NCBI GenBank assembly: GCA_029218485.1
Contig: JAQXRK010000175.1
Span: 1-5,344 of the forward strand
Reading direction: 5' to 3'
DNA: 5,344 bases
Source: a bacterium
GTDB taxonomy: Bacteria > Bacillota > Clostridia > Christensenellales > CAG-138
How positions within the stretch are numbered: position 1 is the stretch's first letter; the number at the start of each line of letters is the position of its first letter. Positions 1-5,344 of this stretch are shown here, piece by piece. The notes under the pieces were generated by a model. That model saw only the letters and a list, made by a program, of their open reading frames with translations. It made no database searches and was not told the origin of the DNA. The position numbers were made by a program, and so were the translations under genes.

Positions 1-716
1 GCGCCGGCGATGGCCAAACCGCTTTCGATGGCGGCCAGCTCTGCGGAGATCCAGCTCGAGATGATGGCGATGCCGGCGACCGGCGCGGCGGTCGAATCGA
101 CGATGTGCGCGAGCTTTTCCCGGCTCACGCCCTGCCGGTCGGTGATCGGGCTCATCACCGGGCCGACGATCAGCGCGTTTGCATAGTCGTCGAAGAAGAG
201 CAGCAGGCCGAGCAGTTGAGCGGTAGCCTCCGCGCCGCGCGGGGAGCGGATGCGCCGCGAGAGCCGGTTCGCCAGCGCAAGGAAGCCGCCGGCGCGCCGG
301 ATCAGCGCCACCAGACCGCCGATCATCAGGCAGAGCAGGATGACCGAGCTGTTGAACCGATCGGAGACGACCGTGATGATGCCGTCCACCGTGCTGTTGA
401 AAACGCTGCTCAGCCCCCGCAGCAGTCCGCCCCCGCCCAAGAGCAGAAAGCGCATCGTTTCGCCGGTGATGATCCCCGCCAGCAGGGCGGTCAGCACCTC
501 TCTGGTCAGTATGGCGAGCACGATGGCCACGGCCGGCGGCAACAGGGAGAGCGGACCGAGCCGCATGCCGGTGTTCCTGATCGCGGCCGCCTCGTCGAGC
601 ACCGCGTTTTCGGCGGCGAGCTTTTTGGCCAATCCTCCGGAAAACCCGATCCAGAGGATGACTGCCACCAGAAGGAGCAGCAGCAATGCCCGCGGTGCAA
701 CACCGATGCGCTTCAT
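1..716 (-). CDS. NhaC-family Na+/H+ (or organic-solute) antiporter, N-terminal half, cut by the window edge
   Basis: Seen: an open frame of 238 complete codons from ATG at 716 to the left edge with no stop. It starts with a short basic stretch and a membrane segment (about residues 9-24), then a short polar section (about 29-53), then further hydrophobic segments (about 55-88, 122-140, 165-186, 208-224). The acidic motif LLLFFDDYANALIVGP (about 171-186), followed by SPITDRQGVSREKL and VDSTAAPVAG, is the recognisable core of the NhaC-like family (Pfam Na_H_antiporter). Known: the family holds Na+/H+ antiporters and also members that move organic acids such as MleN (malate/lactate); full proteins are about 450-500 residues, so roughly half is visible. 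The gene starts 10 nt after the permease stop with only a weak upstream AGGG, suggesting translational coupling. ATG 716 is chosen because the nearby ATG at 727 hits a stop after four codons. Substrate cannot be told from sequence. Confidence 0.88.
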   Translation of the reverse strand, partial: MKRIGVAPRALLLLLLVAVILWIGFSGGLAKKLAAENAVLDEAAAIRNTGMRLGPLSLLPPAVAIVLAILTREVLTALLAGIITGETMRFLLLGGGGLLRGLSSVFNSTVDGIITVVSDRFNSSVILLCLMIGGLVALIRRAGGFLALANRLSRRIRSPRGAEATAQLLGLLLFFDDYANALIVGPVMSPITDRQGVSREKLAHIVDSTAAPVAGIAIISSWISAELAAIESGLAIAG

Positions 717-726
717 GCCGGGCGCA

Positions 727-2085
727 TCAGCGTGCCCTGTGCCCGGCGCGGTACAGCCACCATCCGGCGGCCGTTGTCAGCAGCGTGCCGATGATGAGCA
801 TCCAGCGCGGGAAACCGGGCGCTGCATCCTTGAACAGGAACACGATGGCGGTCAGCACGCAAAGCTCGCACAGCAGCATACACACCCAGATGCCCGCGTT
901 TCCCCTGCCCCCGACGCGATAGGGGCGCTCGGTATGCGGATCCTTGTACCGCAGCCGGACGGCTGCCGGGAACATGAACAGGTACGGCAGCAGAAAGATC
1001 AGCGTACTGAAGGCCAGAATCGTCCAGAAGATGTCGTTTGCGTCGCCGGAGAGCGCGAAGTTGAGCACGATGAGCACGGTCGCAAGGACGCCCATGATCA
1101 GATACAGGTTGTCCGCCGTGCCGTATTTGCGGCTGCGGTGCCCAAGGAATTGGGAGCGCCGGTCGAGATTGGCGGCGATCAGCGCCTCGTTTGCGCCCAG
1201 CGTCCAGGAGACCATGTTGGATACGAGCGTCAGCATTGCGACCACGATGACCACATAGAAAACGGCTTTCCCGGCAGGGCCGAACACGGTGCACAGCTCC
1301 TCCAAAGCGAAGTAGAACCCATCGACCGTGTCGACATTGTCCGCCGGCACCGCGGCCAGAATGCCGAACGTGCCGAACACATACATGGCGGTGATGATCG
1401 CGCCGGAAACGACGGTCATGCGCGGAATCGTCTTGCCCGGGTTGTGTATCTGCGAGCCGATGGAGCCGATCAGCTCAAAACCCAGCAGATTGTACACGAT
1501 GACCGCGATATACTGGGTCGTGTTGCCGAGGCTGGGGATGAAGCTGCTGAGGGAGAAGTCGTTCGCAAGCCCGTGCTTGATGGCATATGCAATGCCCAGA
1601 AAGCCGAACAGCAGCAGCACCGCCACCTTGCACACGGCAGCAATGCTGGAAACCGTGACCGACAGCTCCACGCCGCGGATGCCAATCCATACGATGAGCC
1701 AGCACATGAGCGTTGCGATGGCGGCGAGCACCAGATTGGGAGCGCCCGGTGCAAACGCATAGGAAAACCAGTAAGCGAAGGCGACGAATACCGCCGGCAT
1801 CCAGAACGCAACGTTGACCCAGTAATACCAGCCGGTCATGACCGCCGTCCGCTCGCCGAACGCGCGGTCGACCCAGCTGCAAATGCCGCCGTCATCCGGA
1901 TAGGTGCTGCCCAGCTCGCTGGAGAGAAGGCCGTAGGGGATGAAGAAGAACACGGCCGTGATGATCCAGATCGTGATGGACGAAACGCCGATGATCGCCG
2001 GCGCAACGAAGGTGTCGAGCACCAAGATGCTGCATATGGTGAAGAGAATGCTCTTCATCAGGCTTACGCTTTTCGTTTGTTCCAT
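727..2085 (-). CDS. APC-superfamily amino acid/polyamine permease, AguD-like (probable agmatine/putrescine exchanger)
   Basis: Seen: 452 residues with about twelve hydrophobic segments (roughly 12-34, 36-55, 83-110, 117-136, 145-169, 192-209, 225-248, 274-296, 326-346, 351-373, 396-418, 427-445). Residues 55-72 carry SSELGSTYPDDGGICSWV and 198-222 carry YNLLGFELIGS followed by HNPGKTIPR, typical of APC permeases of the glutamate:GABA antiporter branch, which also includes the agmatine/putrescine antiporter AguD of lactic acid bacteria. Length is normal and no key segment appears missing. Start ATG 2085 has an excellent Shine-Dalgarno (GGGAGGT, 5 nt away). It lies 52 nt downstream of aguA on the same strand, so agmatine uptake in exchange for putrescine is the most likely role. 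That role is inferred from context and family; a glutamate/GABA or other amino acid exchanger remains possible. Confidence 0.9.
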   Translation of the reverse strand: MEQTKSVSLMKSILFTICSILVLDTFVAPAIIGVSSITIWIITAVFFFIPYGLLSSELGSTYPDDGGICSWVDRAFGERTAVMTGWYYWVNVAFWMPAVFVAFAYWFSYAFAPGAPNLVLAAIATLMCWLIVWIGIRGVELSVTVSSIAAVCKVAVLLLFGFLGIAYAIKHGLANDFSLSSFIPSLGNTTQYIAVIVYNLLGFELIGSIGSQIHNPGKTIPRMTVVSGAIITAMYVFGTFGILAAVPADNVDTVDGFYFALEELCTVFGPAGKAVFYVVIVVAMLTLVSNMVSWTLGANEALIAANLDRRSQFLGHRSRKYGTADNLYLIMGVLATVLIVLNFALSGDANDIFWTILAFSTLIFLLPYLFMFPAAVRLRYKDPHTERPYRVGGRGNAGIWVCMLLCELCVLTAIVFLFKDAAPGFPRWMLIIGTLLTTAAGWWLYRAGHRAR

Positions 2086-2090
2086 TGGTT

Positions 2091-2097
2091 ACCTCCC
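2091..2097 (-). promoter_or_regulatory. Strong ribosome binding site of the permease gene
   Basis: On the minus strand the sequence reads GGGAGGT, then AACCA, then ATG at 2085. The near-perfect anti-16S match at 5 nt spacing fixes the permease start and shows that this second gene is translated on its own account rather than only by coupling. Confidence 0.85.
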
Positions 2098-2113
2098 GAA
2101 CATGGTGGTCTTT

Positions 2114-2129
2114 CGGCCCGGCCGGGCCG
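2114..2129. repeat. Perfect 16-bp GC palindrome between aguA and the permease gene
   Basis: CGGCCCGGCCGGGCCG is identical to its own reverse complement. In the operon mRNA it could fold as a 6-bp all-GC stem with a GGCC tetraloop, about 9 nt after the aguA stop codon and 16 nt before the permease Shine-Dalgarno. No U-tract follows on either strand (minus strand continues AAAGACC), so it is not a standard intrinsic terminator. It could stabilise the upstream mRNA end, serve as a processing or partial attenuation site, or be incidental in GC-rich DNA. Confidence 0.55.
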
Positions 2130-2137
2130 GAGCGCGG

Positions 2138-3250
2138 CTACTGTGCCTGCTGCTGCGTGATGCAATGGATATTGCCGCCGCCGTAGACGATCTCGCGCGA
2201 ATACACGCCGACCGCCTTCCGGTCGGGGAACATGGCCTGGATCTGCCGGAGCGCCAGAGCGTCGTTTTCATCGCCGTATTGCGGCACGATCACGCCGCCG
2301 TTGACGATGAGGAAATTCATATAGGAAGCGATGCAGATATCGCCGTCCTCGCGCGGAATCGTGCCCTCCACGCTGTCGATGGCAAAATCGCCCCGGATCG
2401 TGACGCGCTCCTTCGGCATGCAGAGCTTGTGTAGCTTGAGCCTGCGGCCGCGCGCATCGGTGGCCTCGGAGAGGGTTTTGTAGGCGTCCTGACATGCCTG
2501 ATAGAACGGGTCGGACTTGTCCTCCGTCCAGATGCAGGCAACCTCGCCCGGGCGGATGAAGCAGGCCACATCGTCGATATGCCCGTTGGTTTCTTCCGGG
2601 TCAATGCCGTCCCGAATCCAGATGACCTTGTCCACCATGAGGTAGTCGGAGAGCATCTTCTCGATCTCCGCGCGGCTCATGTGCGGGTTGCGTCCCTCGG
2701 AGAGCAGGCACATCTCGGTTGTGAGCAGCGTGCCGTCGCCATCGACATGGATGGAACCGCCCTCCAGCACAAAGTTGGGGGTGTGGTAGGTATCCACGTT
2801 TTCGATTTCGCAGACCTTCTGCGCCACCGCGTTGTCCGCGTCCCACGGGAAGTACAGCCCGTCCACAAGACCGCCCCATGCGTTGAACTCCCAGTCCACG
2901 GCGCGCACGGCGCCCTGACTGTTCGTTAAAAAGGTGGGGCCGCAGTCCCGGATCCAGGCGTCGTTGCTGGACATTTCCACCACGCGAACCTCCGGCGGCA
3001 GAACATTTCTGGCATGCGCGTATTGCCCGTAGGAGACGCACATGGTGACCGGTTCAAACTGCGCAATGGCCTTGGCCACCTCCGTATAAGCCTTCTGTAC
3101 CGGTTTGCCGCCGTCGCGCCAGTTATCGGGGCGCTCGGGCCAGAGCATCCAGATCTGTTTTTGCCGCTCAAATTCCGCGGGCATGCGGAAGCCATCCGCG
3201 CGCGGGGTGGAGTTGATTCGCTTTGCCATTTCGTTTCTCTCTCTTTCCAT
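2138..3250 (-). CDS. aguA: Agmatine deiminase (agmatine iminohydrolase)
   Basis: Hydrolyses agmatine to N-carbamoylputrescine and ammonia, the first step of agmatine catabolism; expected cytoplasmic (no signal or membrane segment seen). Of 370 residues, family hallmarks seen in order are RPDNWRDGGKP (40-50), NDAWIRDCGP (96-105; Asp102), FNAWGGLVDGLYFPWD (122-137), VLEGGS (161-166; Glu163), DPEETNGHIDD (217-227; His224, Asp226), EDGDICIASYMNF (301-313), PQYGDENDALAL and the C-terminal GGGNIHCITQQ with catalytic Cys363. All expected guanidine-modifying-superfamily catalytic residues are present. Two starts are possible: ATG 3250 has a good Shine-Dalgarno (GAGGAA, 3261-3256, 5 nt spacing), while ATG 3229 gives MAKRINSTP, which fits the usual N-terminus of Firmicutes AguA (363 residues, Cys356). 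An in-frame stop at 3262-3260 rules out anything longer. It is the first gene of a leftward cluster with two transporters. Function is very secure; the start is less so. Confidence 0.97.
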   Translation of the reverse strand: MERERNEMAKRINSTPRADGFRMPAEFERQKQIWMLWPERPDNWRDGGKPVQKAYTEVAKAIAQFEPVTMCVSYGQYAHARNVLPPEVRVVEMSSNDAWIRDCGPTFLTNSQGAVRAVDWEFNAWGGLVDGLYFPWDADNAVAQKVCEIENVDTYHTPNFVLEGGSIHVDGDGTLLTTEMCLLSEGRNPHMSRAEIEKMLSDYLMVDKVIWIRDGIDPEETNGHIDDVACFIRPGEVACIWTEDKSDPFYQACQDAYKTLSEATDARGRRLKLHKLCMPKERVTIRGDFAIDSVEGTIPREDGDICIASYMNFLIVNGGVIVPQYGDENDALALRQIQAMFPDRKAVGVYSREIVYGGGNIHCITQQQAQ

Positions 3251-3292
3251 CGGTATTCCTCAATAGGATATCCAAAATACGCCGGGAAATTG

Positions 3293-3320
3293 CGGGCGCG
3301 GGCAGAAAATGCAGCGCCCG
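3293..3320 (-). other. Predicted stem-loop in the aguA leader
   Basis: CGGGCGC (3293-3299) pairs with GCGCCCG (3314-3320), and inside them GCA (3302-3304) can pair with TGC (3310-3312) around a five-base loop, giving a 7+3 bp nested hairpin. It lies about 43 nt upstream of the aguA start at 3250. No U-tract follows it in the leftward direction, so it is not a normal terminator. It could affect mRNA stability or be chance in GC-rich sequence. Confidence 0.4.
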
Positions 3321-3452
3321 GCAGGAAAAGCGCGCTTGCCTGGAAACGCCGGCATGGAACGGGCGCATGAAGAGTTGTGTTTTCACGCTCAGGATCGTAC
3401 ATGTTATTTGGCAGTATCCCTTTGCACGCACGGCTCCGGCGCCGCTGCAAGC

Positions 3453-3469
3453 CGGGTGGCGATCACCCG
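3453..3469. repeat. Inverted repeat CGGGTG-N5-CACCCG, operator candidate
   Basis: Two perfect 6-bp arms (3453-3458 and 3464-3469) separated by GCGAT, in the divergent region about 200 bp upstream of aguA and about 80 bp upstream of the aminotransferase -35 box. The size and symmetry fit a dimeric repressor or activator site, but no regulator gene is in the window and a second copy was not found, so the role is only a suggestion. Confidence 0.3.
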
Positions 3470-3547
3470 AAAGCCTTGAAAAGCCATCGGATTTGTGCGC
3501 CGCGCGTCCGTCGATCGTTGAAGAAATCCATCGGGAAAAGCAGCATC

Positions 3548-3576
3548 TTGACAAACCGCCGCATTTGATGCACAAT
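3548..3576 (+). promoter_or_regulatory. Sigma-A type promoter of the aminotransferase gene
   Basis: A perfect -35 box TTGACA (3548-3553) is followed by exactly 17 nt and a -10 box CACAAT (3571-3576, four of six consensus bases). Transcription would start near 3583, giving a leader of roughly 26 nt that includes an A/T-rich stretch and the ribosome binding site. No operator is evident on the promoter itself, consistent with steady expression. Confidence 0.7.
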
Positions 3577-3593
3577 GAAAAATATATTTTTTT

Positions 3594-3599
3594 GAGGAG
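3594..3599 (+). promoter_or_regulatory. Ribosome binding site that decides the aminotransferase start
   Basis: GAGGAG ends directly against an ATG at 3600, which is too close for initiation, but lies 9 nt from the in-frame ATG at 3609. The second ATG is therefore the likely start and the first ATG is part of the spacer. Confidence 0.75.
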
Positions 3600-3608
3600 A
3601 TGACAGGC

Positions 3609-4880
3609 ATGCAGTACAGTCAAATGAACCACAGCCAGCTGGAAGAGGAATATGCGCGCACGAAAGCCGCATATGAGGCGTTCTGCACGCTTGGCCTTTC
3701 GCTCAATCTGGCGAGGGGAAAGCCCTCGGCGGAGCAGCTCGATCTGAGCAACGCGATGCTGCACACGCTGGACGATGAAAACTTCGTCTGCGATGGCTTC
3801 GATGTCAGAAACTATGGCGGGCTGGATGGGCTGCCGTCCTGCAAGGCGCTGTTTGCGGACATCCTGGGCGTTCGCCCGGAGAACGTGGTCATCGGCGGGA
3901 ATGCTAGCCTGAACCTGATGTATGATCTGATCGCCAAAGCGTTTACGCACGGCCTCAAGGACAGCCCGCGCCCCTGGTCCAGGGAGCCGGTGGTGAAATT
4001 TCTCTGCCCGTGCCCCGGTTACGACCGCCATTTTAACCTGACGCAATCCTTTGGCGTGGAGCTCATCTCCGTTCCCCTCGGCCCGGACGGCCCCGACATG
4101 GATCAGGTGGAGCGTCTGGTGCAGGACCCTGCCGTGAAGGGCATGTGGTGCGTGCCGAAGTATTCCAACCCGGATGGGTATATCTACAGCGAGGAGACCT
4201 GCCGCCGCATTGCTGCCATGCCGACGGCTGCGCCGGACTTTGCCCTGATGTGGGATAACGCGTACTGCATCCACGAATTTGAGGGCGAGTTCGTGCCGTT
4301 TACCGAGATGCTCAGCCTGTGCGCCGAAAACGGGCACCCGGATCGGGTCTATGAGTTTGCCTCCACGTCCAAGGTCACGTTCGCGGGCGCGGGCGTTTCC
4401 TGCATTGCGGCGAGCGTCGACAACATCCGCTATCTGCTCGGCATGCTGACATTCCAGACCATTGGGTTCAACAAGCTCAATCAGCTCATGCACGTGCGCT
4501 TTTTGAAGGACAAGGCCCAAACGCTCGAGCACATGAAGCGGCAGGCGGTGCTGCTCAAGCCGCGGTTTGACGCGGTTTTCGAACAGCTCGATCGGACCGT
4601 GGCGCCCACCGGCATTGCAAACTGGAACCGGCCGCGGGGCGGCTATTTCATCAGCCTGAACGCCATGCCGGGAACGGCCAAGCGGACGCTGGCGCTGTGC
4701 AAGCAGGCGGGCGTCACGATGACCGGCGCCGGCGCGACCTTCCCGTACGGCGTGGATCCGCAGGACAGCAACATCCGCATCGCGCCCTCATATCCGACGC
4801 TGCCGGAGTTGACGAAGGCAATGGAACTGTTCTGCACATGCCTGCGCCTTGCGGCGCTGGAAAAGCTGCTGGGTCGGTGA
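3609..4880 (+). CDS. aspT: PLP-dependent aminotransferase, AspT type (aspartate aminotransferase subgroup Ic)
   Basis: Fold-type I aminotransferase, 423 residues from ATG 3609, expected to move an amino group between an amino acid (probably aspartate) and 2-oxoglutarate in the cytoplasm. Seen, in order: LNLARGKPSAEQLDLSN (33-48) and RNYGGLDGLP (67-76), both typical of this subgroup; GGNASLNLMYD (96-106); CPGYDRHF (135-142; Tyr138 in the ring-stacking position); YSNPDGYIY (185-193; Asn187); MWDNAYCIHEF (214-224; Asp216, Tyr219); STSKVTFAGAGVS (252-264; Lys255 as the PLP Schiff-base lysine); GGYFISL (344-350); and NIRIAPSYP (388-396; Arg390 for the substrate carboxylate). Length fits the family (about 420-430). 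The pattern matches Corynebacterium glutamicum AspT and its Pfam family better than classical AspC. The gene has its own promoter and terminator, so it is monocistronic and divergent from aguA. Exact substrate is inferred; an alanine or aromatic preference cannot be excluded. Confidence 0.93.
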   Translation: MQYSQMNHSQLEEEYARTKAAYEAFCTLGLSLNLARGKPSAEQLDLSNAMLHTLDDENFVCDGFDVRNYGGLDGLPSCKALFADILGVRPENVVIGGNASLNLMYDLIAKAFTHGLKDSPRPWSREPVVKFLCPCPGYDRHFNLTQSFGVELISVPLGPDGPDMDQVERLVQDPAVKGMWCVPKYSNPDGYIYSEETCRRIAAMPTAAPDFALMWDNAYCIHEFEGEFVPFTEMLSLCAENGHPDRVYEFASTSKVTFAGAGVSCIAASVDNIRYLLGMLTFQTIGFNKLNQLMHVRFLKDKAQTLEHMKRQAVLLKPRFDAVFEQLDRTVAPTGIANWNRPRGGYFISLNAMPGTAKRTLALCKQAGVTMTGAGATFPYGVDPQDSNIRIAPSYPTLPELTKAMELFCTCLRLAALEKLLGR

Positions 4881-4897
4881 TCCGTGCGCCGCACGCT

Positions 4898-4948
4898 TTT
4901 GCGCGGCACAACCAGCCACGGCGCTGGCTATGTGCGGCCTTGCGCAAA
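4898..4948 (+). other. Long imperfect stem-loop in the aminotransferase 3' region
   Basis: TTTGCGC (4898-4904) pairs with GCGCAAA (4942-4948); further in, GCACA (4906-4910) pairs with TGTGC (4931-4935) and AGCC (4914-4917) with GGCT (4926-4929), leaving an eight-base loop and small internal loops. It starts 18 nt after the aspT stop codon and ends about 20 nt before the terminator hairpin. No U-tract follows. It may protect the mRNA 3' end or be a remnant of a repeat element. Confidence 0.45.
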
Positions 4949-4968
4949 TAACAGTTACAGTAAGGAAG

Positions 4969-4998
4969 AAACCGGCGGTGCAAACGCCGGTTTTCCTG
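4969..4998 (+). terminator. Rho-independent terminator of the aminotransferase gene
   Basis: AAACCGGCG (4969-4977) and CGCCGGTTT (4985-4993) form a 9-bp stem around a seven-base loop (4978-4984). The run TTTT at 4991-4994, followed by CCTGT, is the U-rich tail. It lies about 90 nt after the aspT stop codon and is the expected end of that transcript. Confidence 0.75.
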
Positions 4999-5301
4999 TC
5001 CCGTATTTCACCGGTGTAGGGAAAGCCGCTGTGCCGCAGCATGCTTGTCCCGCAGCCGAGCCTCCTTCGAAAAAGCCGCCTTTGCGGCGCCGATCGTACA
5101 TCCGCTGCGCCGGCCGAGCAGAAAAAATACACTGAGCAAGGGGCGCAGGCCTTTCCGTCGCTGCCCGGTGCAGGCCGCGGTTCGGGGCTGTTCACAGCCG
5201 CAGCATGGGTCGATCCAAGGGCAGGACGCAATGCTTGCCGCCATGGCAGGGATGTACAGCGAGAGAACCTGCCGGTGCCGTCTGTCCATCGCGCAAAGGC
5301 C
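4999..5301. other. Intergenic stretch with no recognisable gene
   Basis: Short frames on both strands here read as Arg-, Ala- and Cys-rich sequence with no family resemblance and no Shine-Dalgarno, so none is called. It contains the minus-strand terminator-like hairpin at 5070-5088, a small hairpin GGCTG-TTCA-CAGCC (5186-5199), and a wider one GGCAGG (5245-5250) with CCTGCC (5268-5273). No tRNA, known riboswitch or repeat array was recognised. Confidence 0.5.
5070..5088 (-). terminator. Possible intrinsic terminator on the minus strand
   Basis: Read leftwards, GCCGC (5088-5084), loop AAAG, GCGGC (5079-5075) is followed at once by TTTTT (5074-5070). The all-GC stem plus five T residues has the shape of a Rho-independent terminator, although the stem is only 5 bp. 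No gene on the minus strand ends just upstream of it within the window, so it may end a small RNA or an antisense transcript from the right, or be fortuitous. Confidence 0.4.
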
Positions 5302-5331
5302 TTGTATGCGCCTGCCAGTCGATGGTATAAT
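5302..5331 (+). promoter_or_regulatory. Extended -10 promoter for a gene beyond the right edge
   Basis: A perfect TATAAT (5326-5331) is preceded by TG and one base (5323-5325), the extended -10 motif. A partial -35 TTGTAT (5302-5307) lies 18 nt upstream. Transcription would start near 5338 and run out of the window. The served gene is not visible. Confidence 0.65.
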
Positions 5332-5344
5332 GCTGTTATGTTGG

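Larger units (their letters stand above)
3251..3547. other. Divergent intergenic region between aguA and the aminotransferase gene
   Basis: About 300 bases with no protein-like frame. The leftward side should hold the aguA promoter, but I found no TTGACA/TATAAT pair with 16-18 nt spacing on the minus strand; the best hexamers (for example TAACAT near 3401-3406) lack a -35. The stretch contains a leader hairpin (3293-3320) and an inverted repeat (3453-3469), listed separately. The rightward promoter begins at 3548. Absence of a clear promoter may mean activator-dependent transcription or simply a weak one. Confidence 0.6.

Noticed and set aside
250..2160. Long rightward open frame of 636 codons across the antiporter start and the whole permease gene
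   Set aside because: It is antisense to two well-supported membrane protein genes. Its translation is rich in Asp, His, Arg, Glu and Gln without any domain pattern, as expected from the opposite strand of hydrophobic GC-rich genes.
3571..3590. A/T-rich patch before the aminotransferase gene as a minus-strand promoter for aguA
   Set aside because: On the minus strand TATATT occurs, but the nearest -35-like TTGACT is about 31 nt away and lies inside the aminotransferase coding start; spacing is not workable.
3223..3603. Rightward frame of 126 codons in the divergent intergenic region
   Set aside because: It overlaps the aguA start, has no Shine-Dalgarno, contains the aminotransferase promoter and resembles no family.
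3168..4532. Leftward open frame of 454 codons overlapping the aminotransferase gene and the start of aguA
   Set aside because: It is antisense to the conserved aminotransferase frame, crosses the intergenic region and has no recognisable motif; it is a by-product of codon bias.
5244..5300. T-box-like string (AGCGAGAGA followed later by GGTG)
   Set aside because: Only short pieces resemble the T-box leader. No antiterminator motif is visible and a strong promoter lies downstream of it, so it would not be in the leader of the next gene.
5008..5344. Two leftward frames open through the right edge (ending at 5008 and 4788)
   Set aside because: Both read through the terminator-like hairpin, lack ribosome binding sites, and give Arg/Ala/Cys-rich translations without domain features.

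Overview
The window looks like a piece of chromosome from a GC-rich Firmicute, most likely a gut-type Clostridia (Oscillospiraceae- or Christensenellaceae-like). This rests on the high GC content judged by eye, purine-rich Shine-Dalgarno sites (GGGAGGT, GAGGAG), sigma-A-type promoters, and proteins that resemble Firmicutes families. The taxon is an inference; no rRNA or marker gene is present.

Left part, 1-3250, minus strand: three genes run leftwards as a probable operon. First is agmatine deiminase (aguA, 3250-2138), then a 12-TM APC-superfamily permease of the AguD / glutamate-GABA antiporter type (2085-727), then the N-terminal half of an NhaC-family antiporter (716 to beyond base 1). The first gap is 52 nt and holds a perfect 16-bp GC palindrome; the second is 10 nt. 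A reasonable reading is import of agmatine (probably in exchange for putrescine), deimination to N-carbamoylputrescine plus ammonia, and an ion or organic-acid antiporter made from the same message. The enzyme for the next step (putrescine carbamoyltransferase or N-carbamoylputrescine amidase) and any carbamate kinase are not in the window; they may lie past the left edge.

Middle, 3251-3608: a divergent intergenic region. It holds a good sigma-A promoter for the rightward gene. On the leftward side no convincing sigma-A promoter is visible, only a leader hairpin and an inverted repeat.

Right part, 3609-4880, plus strand: a single gene for a fold-type I PLP aminotransferase of the Corynebacterium AspT type (aspartate aminotransferase subgroup Ic). 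A structured 3' region and a good intrinsic terminator follow. Bases 4999-5344 hold no convincing gene, but contain a possible minus-strand intrinsic terminator and, at the very edge, an extended -10 promoter firing rightwards out of the window.

I saw no mobile element, CRISPR array, tRNA or rRNA, and no convincing novel multi-gene system. The points most worth a second look are the NhaC-type antiporter inside an agmatine operon, the unexplained aguA control region, the intergenic palindrome, the orphan minus-strand terminator, and the possible leaderless start at the right edge.
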